The notes under the pieces are model-generated. The model had not been told where the DNA came from, ran no database searches, and saw nothing but the letters and a program-made list of their open reading frames with translations. A program made the translations under genes and the position numbers. Of a stretch of DNA of 15,725 nucleotides, positions 6,231 through 12,115 are shown piece after piece. The DNA comes from an uncultured Treponema sp. (lineage in GTDB: Bacteria; Spirochaetota; Spirochaetia; Treponematales; Treponemataceae): the NCBI GenBank assembly GCA_937890485.1, contig CALBXN010000163.1, forward strand, positions 1 to 15,725, read 5' to 3'. Position 1 is the stretch's first letter. Every line of letters begins with the position of its first letter.

Positions 6231-6387
6231 AGTTGTCCTTTTTCTTCTCCATGTACTCAATGATTGCTCTTCTTACTATTGCATTCATTTCGCAGCATTC
6301 TTTTTCTGCTTCCTTTTGAAGAAACTCTTTGATTTCAGGAGTAAGACCAACAACTAATTTTTCCGAAAATCTCTTTGGTCTTGCCAT
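6229..6387 (-). CDS. ribbon-helix-helix (CopG/Arc-like) transcriptional repressor
   Basis: A 52-aa protein: MARPKRFSEKL opening, strand KLVVGLT, then helix PEIKEFLQKEAEKE, a turn, and helix MNAIVRRAIIEYMEKKK. This strand-helix-helix plan is that of CopG/Arc/MetJ repressors, which insert a two-stranded ribbon from the dimer into the DNA major groove. An AGGAGG site precedes ATG 6387, and a near-perfect promoter lies at 6411-6438. It is directly upstream of tnpB on the same strand, and its stop codon overlaps the terminator of the antisense RNA. The shared 14-base sequence over its own -10 and the antisense -10 is a candidate binding site. Its role as a tnpB control protein is inferred from layout. 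Confidence 0.8.
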   Translation of the reverse strand: MARPKRFSEKLVVGLTPEIKEFLQKEAEKECCEMNAIVRRAIIEYMEKKKDN

Positions 6388-6403
6388 ACACAATCCTCCT
6401 TAC

Positions 6404-6438
6404 ATATTCTATTATATTCAATTATATTTATTTGTCAA
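6404..6438 (-). promoter_or_regulatory. promoter and candidate operator of the CopG-like gene
   Basis: On the minus strand: TTGACA (6438-6433), 16-base spacer, TATAAT (6416-6411), then AGGAGG before the ATG. The -10 lies in ATATAATAGAATAT (6417-6404), identical to the antisense RNA promoter. AATATAATTG and AATATAATAG form a direct repeat here, suitable for cooperative ribbon-helix-helix binding. Confidence 0.75.
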
Positions 6439-6451
6439 TACTTTTTTAGTA

Positions 6452-6480
6452 GTTTTTAATATTTAATTGATATTAAAAAC
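6452..6480. repeat. AT-rich 11-bp hairpin upstream of the CopG-tnpB cassette
   Basis: Perfect inverted repeat GTTTTTAATAT (6452-6462) / ATATTAAAAAC (6470-6480) with a 7-base loop. It lies after gene 6494-6757 but lacks a U-run on the minus side, so it is a poor terminator. It may instead be a subterminal hairpin marking the left end of the TnpB element; this is uncertain. Confidence 0.5.
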
Positions 6481-6493
6481 CACCTTAAAACAA

Positions 6494-6757
6494 TCATTCA
6501 ATTCCTATAATTTTAATATCTTTTGAGCAGTCAATAATTTGTATCTCCACAAAATATTCTCCACAATCTATAAATGCTTCATTCTTACCTAAATCTTTTT
6601 CTTTTGCTTTTGCATATTTATCGCTTTCTTCCAGCATGTATTCTCTAGCGTCTTCATATGTTGAAAAGAATTTTTTTGTTATATAATAACCACGAGTTAC
6701 AAATGTTTTATTATTATTTACTGATAAAACCATCCAATTACTTACTTTGCATTTCAT
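6494..6757 (-). CDS. 87-aa small beta-alpha protein, unknown function
   Basis: The ATG at 6757 is chosen because GGAGG lies seven bases upstream; the ATG two codons earlier is too close to it. Predicted strands (WMVLSVNNN, TFVTRGYYITKKF) lead into a helix STYEDAREYMLEESDKYAKAKEKD and a final strand pair (YFVEIQIID, IKIIGIE). It is the last gene of the unit 6494-7292. The 'strand, strand, x-EDA-helix' plan resembles 770-979 and 2041-2229. Confidence 0.6.
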   Translation of the reverse strand: MKCKVSNWMVLSVNNNKTFVTRGYYITKKFFSTYEDAREYMLEESDKYAKAKEKDLGKNEAFIDCGEYFVEIQIIDCSKDIKIIGIE

Positions 6758-6805
6758 ATTCATTCCTCCAATTCATCTATAAAATAATCCTTCAATCGTT
6801 ATTAT

Positions 6806-7045
6806 TTACCATTCACTATCATAATTAACAGTTCCAATCTGACTACCTTCCGTAAGAACAACTGCGTTATAATCTTCTCCGTAAAATGATTTAATCTCAT
6901 GTTCTTCAATGTTATCACAAATGCTCATAGCAAAATTACTTCCATAATTCTGAATCATTCCGATTCTTACTTCTATATCGCCATCAAAATTTTCTAATTC
7001 TTCAATCAATTCTCTTACTGTCATACCATCAACCAACCTCTCCAT
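6806..7045 (-). CDS. conserved-looking small acidic protein (MTVRELIEEL type)
   Basis: Up to 79 aa. The core begins at an internal Met (residue 8) with MTVRELIEELENFDGDIEVRIGM, an opening that recurs in small proteins of clostridial phages and mobile elements; their function is unknown to me. The start at 7045 would overlap the end of gene 7029-7292 by 17 bases, with GGAGAGG between the candidate starts; the internal ATG at 7024 is an equally good choice. The close overlap implies translational coupling. Confidence 0.6.
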   Translation of the reverse strand: MERLVDGMTVRELIEELENFDGDIEVRIGMIQNYGSNFAMSICDNIEEHEIKSFYGEDYNAVVLTEGSQIGTVNYDSEW

Positions 7046-7292
7046 AATATTCTATATGTAACTTCTCTGCTTTATCCATCATATCAGAAAAACTATCACA
7101 ATATCTAACTTCTAAATTTTTAGTAACAGCTCCGTTGCATCCGCTATTAATACACATTAAATCTTTCACATGATTCTTTTCACGTTGCCGTCCGCCTCTC
7201 TGTATTCCAAATCCGACGAAATTTTCCTTCATACACTTGCAACAGATAAATCTACTCGCTTTCTTTGGATTTCCCATCCTATATCTACACAT
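7029..7292 (-). CDS. zinc-finger-like small protein
   Basis: An 87-aa protein starting at ATG 7292. A longer frame from TTG 7334 is rejected because it would run through the terminator at 7320-7351. Cysteine pairs ICCKC and CINSGC flank a basic patch (QRGGRQREKNHVKD), suggesting a zinc-binding, nucleic-acid-binding fold. The opening MCRYRMGNPKKASRFICCKC looks conserved in clostridial accessory genes, but I cannot name the family. It heads the unit 6494-7292. Confidence 0.65.
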   Translation of the reverse strand: MCRYRMGNPKKASRFICCKCMKENFVGFGIQRGGRQREKNHVKDLMCINSGCNGAVTKNLEVRYCDSFSDMMDKAEKLHIEYYGEVG

Positions 7293-7319
7293 TTTATCAC
7301 ATCCAATCTTTTTCTTCCA

Positions 7320-7351
7320 GTAAAAAGCCACCAAGAATCCCTGGTGGCTTT
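7320..7351 (-). terminator. rho-independent terminator after gene 7370-7564
   Basis: Perfect 10-bp stem AAAGCCACCA (7324-7333) / TGGTGGCTTT (7342-7351), followed on the minus strand by a U-run. It ends the unit of small membrane proteins. Confidence 0.9.
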
Positions 7352-7369
7352 AAATCAACTACATTTATT

Positions 7370-7564
7370 CTATTTTTTCTTTGTATAATAACCATTGGTT
7401 AATCGTCTATCTAACTCTTTACCACTAATATCCTTTGTATAACTGTCGATAAAAGCCTGATGAATATCCTGATTCGGTGCAATAGGTCTAGTTGTTGCAT
7501 CCTTTATAATTGCTAACAGTAACCATACTAAACCTGATAATATTAAAATAATACTTCTTACCAT
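7370..7564 (-). CDS. small single-pass membrane protein
   Basis: A 64-aa protein with GGAGGAG before ATG 7564. Residues 4-20 (SIILILSGLVWLLLAII) form one transmembrane helix directly at the N-terminus, followed by a basic soluble tail ending GYYTKKK, so the tail is likely cytoplasmic. It is the last of four genes ending at the terminator 7320-7351. Function unknown; exclusion, lysis-related or toxin-like roles are possible for such proteins, but nothing here decides. Confidence 0.6.
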   Translation of the reverse strand: MVRSIILILSGLVWLLLAIIKDATTRPIAPNQDIHQAFIDSYTKDISGKELDRRLTNGYYTKKK

Positions 7565-7585
7565 ATTTCTGACTCCTCCACGATA

Positions 7586-7774
7586 TTATTTATTAAAATC
7601 CTTATAATTTGTAACTTTTTTGTTTGTGTCTGTATAACGTATTCCGTCATTTGACCAATATGTTTTATCTCCTCTGTTAAAACACTCTTGTCTGTACTGC
7701 TCATTTTCCCAACATTCTTTCATAAGTGGGATTCCAATAAATAAGATAAATAAGATAAACAAGATAATAAACAT
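7586..7774 (-). CDS. small single-pass membrane protein
   Basis: A 62-aa protein; the ATG at 7774 is preferred because GGAGGG lies seven bases upstream, whereas a TTG two codons earlier is too close. Residues 2-16 (FIILFILFILFIGIP) are an uninterrupted hydrophobic segment, followed by a charged tail with two cysteines (ECWENEQYRQECF). It lies 21 bases before 7370-7564. Function unknown. Confidence 0.6.
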   Translation of the reverse strand: MFIILFILFILFIGIPLMKECWENEQYRQECFNRGDKTYWSNDGIRYTDTNKKVTNYKDFNK

Positions 7775-7961
7775 ATTCAAACCCTCCGCTTTCTTTTAAT
7801 TATAACTCTTTATGTCTTATTATTCCAGATATGTATTGCTTTTCTTTCCAAATTCGCCAGTGAAAAGCATAACTCTCTGACGGCATGTTATCATGCTATG
7901 TATCTGCTGCATAATTGTTTGCAGTTAGCAACTATTTTCCTATTTAATAGTCGGTATGTAC
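7775..7961 (-). other. structured non-coding stretch between two membrane-protein genes
   Basis: About 190 bases without a convincing gene. On the minus strand it holds a GCATG-ATAA-CATGC hairpin (7883-7896), a CTGCA/TGCAG hairpin (7907-7924) and a TATAAT (7799-7804) that could serve 7586-7774, although no good -35 is present. A 28-codon frame (7800-7886, MPSESYAFHW...) has no ribosome binding site and is not called. It may be a leader RNA or small RNA. Confidence 0.35.
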
Positions 7962-8081
7962 CTAAAACATTCGATGTCCATAGAAAATTGATGCATACAA
8001 TACAAGACTTCCTATGTAGAACAGTGCAATCGTTCCAAAAATCCCCACAAAGAATAATATATCTTTTGTTCTCTCGCTCAT
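7962..8081 (-). CDS. 39-aa membrane protein
   Basis: A 39-codon gene with AGAGGA eight or so bases before ATG 8081. After MSERTKD the product is one long hydrophobic segment (ILFFVGIFGTIALFYIGSLV and onward), enough for one transmembrane helix, ending YGHRMF. It is the second gene of the unit 7370-8327 and the first of three consecutive very small membrane proteins. The ribosome binding site and clean topology support it; function unknown. Confidence 0.55.
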   Translation of the reverse strand: MSERTKDILFFVGIFGTIALFYIGSLVLYASIFYGHRMF

Positions 8082-8126
8082 TTTTATTCCTCTTATAATC
8101 TTTTGAATGCGACTTCTAAAGATACT

Positions 8127-8327
8127 TTATAGTTCAAATATCTCTAAAATTTCTCCGTCTTCCATATGATGAAACCAAACTTTGTCCTTATATCTTATAC
8201 ATCTGATTCTAACATTCGTTCCATCAATCTCTTGTATCTCACTATTAGCTTTTATCTCGCCATATCTTAATAATTCCTCTGAAAACTTTTCCTTGTCAGG
8301 ATGGTATAATCCATAATGTTTATCCAT
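8127..8327 (-). CDS. 66-aa hypothetical protein
   Basis: The ATG at 8327 is chosen for its GGAGG eight bases upstream. The product (MDKHYGLYHPDKEKFSEEL...) has a short N-terminal helix and then beta-rich sequence (NVRIRCIRYKDKVWFHHM), ending in ILEIFEL. It is the first gene after the terminator 8369-8409. No motif recognised. Confidence 0.6.
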   Translation of the reverse strand: MDKHYGLYHPDKEKFSEELLRYGEIKANSEIQEIDGTNVRIRCIRYKDKVWFHHMEDGEILEIFEL

Positions 8328-8368
8328 ATAATCTACCTCCAATCTTCTAATGAAATACGAGTTTTAAG

Positions 8369-8409
8369 TATAAAATAAAGCATCTGAAGATATATTCTCC
8401 AAATGCTTT
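8369..8409 (-). terminator. rho-independent terminator after gene 8414-8755
   Basis: A 13-bp stem (8377-8389 with 8397-8409, two G-U pairs) followed on the minus strand by ATTTTAT. It shares the arm/loop sequence TTTGGAGAATA with those at 1136-1179 and 2254-2292, and ends the six-gene unit 8414-10925. Confidence 0.8.
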
Positions 8410-8413
8410 ATCA

Positions 8414-8755
8414 TTAAACTTCTTTATTTCCTATAATAACCACTTTATAATGACATCCTGTATTAACCATTTCACCATCATTATCTCTAAATAATACATT
8501 TCCTTTGTAAACATCTTTTACAGACAAATGAAAATGATATGGATGTTTGAAATATTTATTGTTCTTTGGTGTTGACCTCATATATCCCTTGCCATTGAAT
8601 TTAACAAGTTCTTCTAATCGTACCTTTTTATATATCTTTTCCAGATAATCTAATTCAGATAATCCTTCTTCATATTGTAGTTCAAATGTTTTCAAATTAT
8701 CACTCCAATCTATAATATTGCTTTTAATTATATCATCATTTCTTCTATTTAACAA
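8414..8755 (-). CDS. 113-aa hypothetical protein
   Basis: The frame starts at TTG 8755, overlapping the last 7 bases of 8749-9009, so reinitiation from the upstream gene is likely; no strong ribosome binding site is seen. The N-terminal half is helical and acidic (SELDYLEKIYKKVRLEELVKF); the C-terminal half is beta-rich (HPYHFHLSVKDVYKGNVLF, HYKVVIIGN). Terminated by the hairpin 8369-8409. Family not recognised. Confidence 0.6.
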   Translation of the reverse strand: MLNRRNDDIIKSNIIDWSDNLKTFELQYEEGLSELDYLEKIYKKVRLEELVKFNGKGYMRSTPKNNKYFKHPYHFHLSVKDVYKGNVLFRDNDGEMVNTGCHYKVVIIGNKEV

Positions 8756-9009
8756 TGAACCATCTTACTTTTAATATTCTGATTCTGCTCTTCAATCAAG
8801 TCTACAACTTGCTCAAAAGTTCCAACAAATTGTTGCTTCTGTTTTCCTTTATAAACTACAATCCAATTTTCCTTATCATAACTATATGCCCAATAATACT
8901 CTGCATCGTCATAAGGTCTTGCCTTGAATGTTTGGTATCTATTATCGTGTGTTGGGTATCTATCGCATTTTTGATAGTAATTTAATTCGTATCCTCTGTA
9001 TTTTTCCAT
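8749..9009 (-). CDS. 86-aa tyrosine-rich hypothetical protein
   Basis: The ATG at 9009 is selected because GGAGG lies eight bases upstream; five earlier codons overlap the site. The product is unusually aromatic (YRGYELNYYQKCDRYP, AEYYWAYSYDKENW), then strand IVVYKGK and helix TFEQVVDLIEEQN. It overlaps the next gene by 7 bases. Its leader shares the TAACAG motif with 9052-9687. Function unknown. Confidence 0.6.
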   Translation of the reverse strand: MEKYRGYELNYYQKCDRYPTHDNRYQTFKARPYDDAEYYWAYSYDKENWIVVYKGKQKQQFVGTFEQVVDLIEEQNQNIKSKMVHC

Positions 9010-9051
9010 TGTATCTACCTCCATTTCCCTGTTAGAATTCCGAATCTATGG

Positions 9052-9687
9052 CTAAAATAATGGTGCAAACAGATAAGAATAATCATCCTCTATAAAGGAT
9101 TTAATTTCTTCCGTTGTCATAAGTGTAGCCATCTTGTTAATCTCTTCAATATTTTTCTCTGTGTAGTCAATGGTTTCTTTATCCATATACTCATAAGGAA
9201 TATGCCAATCTGGATGTGTTTCTCTCTCACAATTCCATTTCATATACTGTTCTGCATCCATCGGCTCACCTTCATCGTAAAACTTCATAAAGCAGTATTT
9301 AATTCCTTCATCCGTTACATCAATAAAAAGTTGTCCATCGTTATTATCCTGATTGAAAAGATATTCCATATCTCCATCCATATATTCTGCAACCTCTTTG
9401 ATAATATCAGAACTAAACGCAATGTCCTTCATATCAAAATTTACTTCACAAGTACGCTTTAACTTTTCAAGTTTCTCCACATCACCAAAGCACCATTTCC
9501 ATTTCATAAATTCACTCTGAATACGTTCAATGATGTATCTTGCACGGCTTACCATCCTCTCTCCATAATTCCATCCAAAATATCTTGCAATTAATCCTTT
9601 GTAGTTATGTGTTGTAGAATTCTTTGTTGTTGCACCACTTACATAATTTACGTTGTATCTAATATAAATCTGGCTTCTCTGTCCCAT
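9052..9687 (-). CDS. 211-aa conserved-looking hypothetical protein (MGQRSQIYIRY type)
   Basis: Starts at ATG 9687 after a clear GGAGG. The N-terminus MGQRSQIYIRYN, followed by TTHNYKGLIARYFGWNYGERM, looks like a conserved protein of clostridial mobile elements and phages, as far as I recall, with no known function. The rest is acidic and mostly helical. No catalytic motif, signal or membrane segment is visible. It is the largest gene of the unit 8414-10925. Confidence 0.65.
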   Translation of the reverse strand: MGQRSQIYIRYNVNYVSGATTKNSTTHNYKGLIARYFGWNYGERMVSRARYIIERIQSEFMKWKWCFGDVEKLEKLKRTCEVNFDMKDIAFSSDIIKEVAEYMDGDMEYLFNQDNNDGQLFIDVTDEGIKYCFMKFYDEGEPMDAEQYMKWNCERETHPDWHIPYEYMDKETIDYTEKNIEEINKMATLMTTEEIKSFIEDDYSYLFAPLF

Positions 9688-9728
9688 AATTTTTCCTCCA
9701 TTTTCCTGTTAAAATCCTGATTCAAAAG

Positions 9729-10079
9729 CTATAATTCTATTCCAATATCATCTTTGCATAAGTTAAAAATAATTGCTCTTAGTTCTTCCATTTCTGTTTC
9801 TGTAAGGTATTCATCACGTTCTTTTTTAGAAATATCATAAATATTACAAGCATCAGCACCAAACCATATTTCAAAAACATAATGCCATACACCATCATCA
9901 CAATTGTATTCACAATGGATGAAATAATCTTCTCCATCCTTATCTGTAAGTTCTTTATCTCCAATATCTAACACAAAGGATGTATCGTCATTCCAATATG
10001 GATTGCATTTTAATTTTCTTCCATTACCCCAATCTATTTCATCAAGGCAACATGAATATTTGTTTTCTATATACTGCAT
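9729..10079 (-). CDS. 116-aa acidic hypothetical protein
   Basis: The ATG at 10079 is used because GGAGG lies six bases upstream; a frame extending to 10235 would overlap gene 10117-10332 and is rejected. The product has cysteines (YSCCLDEIDW, HCEYNCDDG), an aromatic beta-rich middle (VWHYVFEIWFGADA) and an acidic C-terminal helix (TETEMEELRAIIFNLCKDD). No recognised family. Confidence 0.6.
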   Translation of the reverse strand: MQYIENKYSCCLDEIDWGNGRKLKCNPYWNDDTSFVLDIGDKELTDKDGEDYFIHCEYNCDDGVWHYVFEIWFGADACNIYDISKKERDEYLTETEMEELRAIIFNLCKDDIGIEL

Positions 10080-10116
10080 ATATTTTACCTCCGTCTTTGA
10101 AATTGTGTTTCTATTG

Positions 10117-10332
10117 CTATTTTTCAATGATAATAAACCCTTCTGCTTCCAACTCTTCAATAGTCCATTCAGGTCTATTCTCGTCATACCACTGTAAGTT
10201 TTCGCTTTCACACTCACCACAAACAGTTCCACCAAGATTCATTAACATTAACTCTCCACAATCAGAGCATCTTACCAAATCACCACGTCCATCTGCATTT
10301 AAACAATCTAAATATACTTTTACTTCTTCCAT
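10117..10332 (-). CDS. small zinc-ribbon protein
   Basis: A 71-aa protein; ATG 10332 lies eight bases after GGAGG, better than two in-frame starts upstream. Residues about 22-40 contain CSDCG...CGEC (C-x2-C-x12-C-x2-C), a classic zinc ribbon, flanked by a helix (MEEVKVYLDCLNADG) and an acidic C-terminus with WTIEELEAEGFIIIEK. Zinc ribbons of this size often bind nucleic acid or partner proteins; the target is unknown. It is second in the unit 8414-10925. Confidence 0.7.
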   Translation of the reverse strand: MEEVKVYLDCLNADGRGDLVRCSDCGELMLMNLGGTVCGECESENLQWYDENRPEWTIEELEAEGFIIIEK

Positions 10333-10379
10333 ATTCATTTCCTCCAATCTGTTATTAAAATCATTATTTTAACAGTGTT

Positions 10380-10925
10380 TTAATAAAACCATCTTATTTC
10401 AGTTTTATTTTTCCATTTCTCAATGCTCTCTTCTTCTAATTTAATAGCAAGTTCCTTGCCATCAAAATCAGCAGACTTAATTCTGTTTAGTGTTGCAACA
10501 TGAAAAGCAATTTCTCTTTCCTTAACTTCTTCTAATGTTTCAGGAATTTTTCCTTTAACTTCTGTACTTTCCATAATGACTACACCATTTTCACGGTCTA
10601 TGAATTTTCTGTCATGGCTCTTACAATGTGCAATATATTCAATTCCACCGCCTTCTGCTTTTACGATTGAGTATGTTGTGTATTCATTCTTTTCAAAAAT
10701 ACAATGGTGTATAAATATCTTGACATTTTCCAGATACTCATTGTTTTTAATTCTGCCTTCTGTAAGATTTAATTTTCCATTGATAAACATATCCCAAAAT
10801 GGCTTTAATTCTTCCATTTCCTCAATAGATACATTATCAGGTTTTCCGCTCTCATAATCTCTAACGTGGTTTAAATCTCTGTAATCTCCATGTAAAATCA
10901 TCATAATATCAACCATCCCTTCCAT
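10380..10925 (-). CDS. 181-aa hypothetical protein
   Basis: The frame opens at ATG 10925; ATG 10904 (seven codons in, MMILHGDYRDLNHV) is an alternative. An AAGGG lies between, closer to the first starts. The sequence alternates helices and strands (IEEMEELKPFWDMF, VKIFIHHCIFEKNEYTTYSI, IEYIAHCKSHDRKF, AIKLEEESIEKWK) with no recognised motif. It heads the six-gene unit, and its leader (10926-11035) carries the TTTATGTTTGTTT motif shared with the leaders before 13257 and 14436. Confidence 0.6.
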   Translation of the reverse strand: MEGMVDIMMILHGDYRDLNHVRDYESGKPDNVSIEEMEELKPFWDMFINGKLNLTEGRIKNNEYLENVKIFIHHCIFEKNEYTTYSIVKAEGGGIEYIAHCKSHDRKFIDRENGVVIMESTEVKGKIPETLEEVKEREIAFHVATLNRIKSADFDGKELAIKLEEESIEKWKNKTEIRWFY

Positions 10926-11035
10926 AATGTGTTTTATGTTTGTTTCCGTTTATTACTTCTCTTTTTAAACTGCTTTCTTTTAAGTGAAAAACATAAGCAC
11001 TTTTACTCTGCTTCATATCAGCATTTCAGGGTATA

Positions 11036-11067
11036 GAAAAAGCACTAACAACTTTGTGTTGGTGCTT
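11036..11067 (-). terminator. rho-independent terminator after gene 11071-11337
   Basis: An 11-bp stem AAGCACTAACA (11040-11050) / TGTTGGTGCTT (11057-11067, one G-U) with U-run on the minus strand. It begins 4 bases after the stop codon. Confidence 0.9.
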
Positions 11068-11070
11068 CTG

Positions 11071-11337
11071 CTAACAAATTTCCACTACCATTTCTTTGTG
11101 GACTTGAATTTTTGAATTGTTTTTGTACTTCAACCATGCTTCTATTTTTGCTTCTGTGTTTAATTGAGGTACAATATATTTTCCGTCTGTTCTGAAATAT
11201 AATGTTTTTCTACTTCCTTTTACTGGTGTATTTCCGTCAAACTCTTCTATAATAATCATTTCATAAGGTGTCTTTCCATCATAAGAAAGTCCTTCATAGT
11301 CTACATTGTATTTTCCAACTTCTTTTACTCCATACAT
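11071..11337 (-). CDS. 88-aa hypothetical protein
   Basis: AGGAGG precedes ATG 11337. The protein is beta-rich: VGKYNVDYEGLSYDG, YEMIIIEEFDG, RKTLYFRTDGKYIV, then a helix (TEAKIEAWLKYKNN) and a final strand (QVHKEMVVEI). It is the last gene before the terminator 11036-11067 and follows 11387-11584. Unknown function. Confidence 0.6.
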   Translation of the reverse strand: MYGVKEVGKYNVDYEGLSYDGKTPYEMIIIEEFDGNTPVKGSRKTLYFRTDGKYIVPQLNTEAKIEAWLKYKNNSKIQVHKEMVVEIC

Positions 11338-11386
11338 GGTGTATACCTCCTATATATACTGTTAGAACGATTCATTTATTGACTAT

Positions 11387-11584
11387 TTAATCCGTAATAA
11401 ATACTGCTTTATTCCCTAACTTTTCAACTTCCTTTGTGATATGTTCCATTTCTGAAAGCATAACATCCAAAGAACAAATACAACCACCATTTGCAATTAT
11501 TCTGTAAATGCTTCTGCAATCTGTTGTTTCAATTCTGCACATATCGTCACTACATTTGATTATTCTAAATTTAATTGTTTCCAT
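11387..11584 (-). CDS. 65-aa cysteine-containing hypothetical protein
   Basis: GGAGG precedes ATG 11584. Five cysteines are spread through the first half (KCSDDMC, DCRS, GGCIC), followed by a helix (VMLSEMEHITKEVEKLG) and a short terminal strand. The spacing does not form a standard zinc ribbon. Its leader contains the ATAAACGG motif also found before 10925, 12514 and 13257. Unknown function. Confidence 0.6.
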   Translation of the reverse strand: METIKFRIIKCSDDMCRIETTDCRSIYRIIANGGCICSLDVMLSEMEHITKEVEKLGNKAVFITD

Positions 11585-11613
11585 AATATAACCTCCATCC
11601 GTTTATTTTTCCA

Positions 11614-11649
11614 CTAAAAAAGCAAGTAGTTTTGTTTGCTACTTGCTTT
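11614..11649 (-). terminator. terminator overlapping the end of the metallopeptidase-like gene
   Basis: Perfect 11-bp stem AAAGCAAGTAG (11619-11629) / CTACTTGCTTT (11639-11649) with U-run on the minus strand. The stop codon (11639-11641) and last codons of gene 11639-12076 are inside the stem. Confidence 0.9.
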
Positions 11650-12076
11650 TATCTTCTCTGTTCTGTTCCTGATATTCTTTAATTTTCTGATAAATTTCTT
11701 CTGTCAATCGTGTGTGCTGTTTGCAATGTCTCCATTGAAAAGCGTGCGCAAATTCATGTGCTATAACGTGTTCCAAGTCTTCAAAATTCAAGTTATGCCC
11801 ATTGTTGAAAACTTCCTCATAACATTCATGTATAAAGTAATTGTCAATTGTTATTTTGCAATCACCATCCAAAGGACTTTCTATATTATCGGTGTGAAAT
11901 GTTCCTAATGCTTCCTTAGATTTTCCTTTGTTTTCTTTATAATGGTCTGCACATTCAATCAAAATTTTTATTCCAGTTGCTTCTATACAATCGTTGCAAA
12001 TTCCAGAAAACCATTTTATTTCTGCTTCTGTTAATTCTGTAGGATTATCGTATAAATCCAAGTATGCAGTATTCAT
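11639..12076 (-). CDS. putative zinc metallopeptidase (HEFAH motif)
   Basis: A 145-aa protein with AGAGGG before ATG 12076. Residues 104-117 read VIAHEFAHAFQWRH, containing the zinc-protease signature HExxH (H107, E108, H111). H117 falls exactly where the third ligand lies in the metzincin form HExxHxxGxxH, with Gln in place of Gly; a glutamate further on (E126/E127) is an alternative gluzincin-type ligand. There is no signal peptide or membrane segment, so it would act in the cytoplasm. Small phage or mobile-element metallopeptidases of SprT or ImmA/IrrE type have similar size, but I cannot assign one. It is the last gene of the unit 11639-13257; its codons form part of the terminator. Confidence 0.65.
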   Translation of the reverse strand: MNTAYLDLYDNPTELTEAEIKWFSGICNDCIEATGIKILIECADHYKENKGKSKEALGTFHTDNIESPLDGDCKITIDNYFIHECYEEVFNNGHNLNFEDLEHVIAHEFAHAFQWRHCKQHTRLTEEIYQKIKEYQEQNREDKSK

Positions 12077-12115
12077 ATTTCACCCTCTTTCTATTTTATC
12101 CAAGAAACAGTAGTT

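Noticed and set aside
6125..6438. A plasmid replication origin with copG and antisense RNA
   Set aside because: No rep gene, iterons or nick-site sequence is seen; the downstream gene is clearly tnpB. Only the regulatory layout is similar.
7293..7334. N-terminal extension of the zinc-finger-like gene to TTG 7334
   Set aside because: The extra codons fall in a perfect terminator hairpin.
7800..7886. 28-codon frame starting MPSESYAFHW
   Set aside because: No ribosome binding site; it overlaps hairpins and a possible -10. Left as non-coding.
9779..9964. 61-codon minus-strand frame inside 9729-10079
   Set aside because: It is in a different frame within a better-supported gene and has no ribosome binding site.
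10080..10235. N-terminal extension of the gene ending at 9729
   Set aside because: It would overlap the upstream zinc-ribbon gene, while the ATG at 10079 has GGAGG at ideal spacing.
9980..10372. 130-codon plus-strand frame
   Set aside because: It lies opposite the zinc-ribbon gene 10117-10332 and the start of 9729-10079, both with strong ribosome binding sites.
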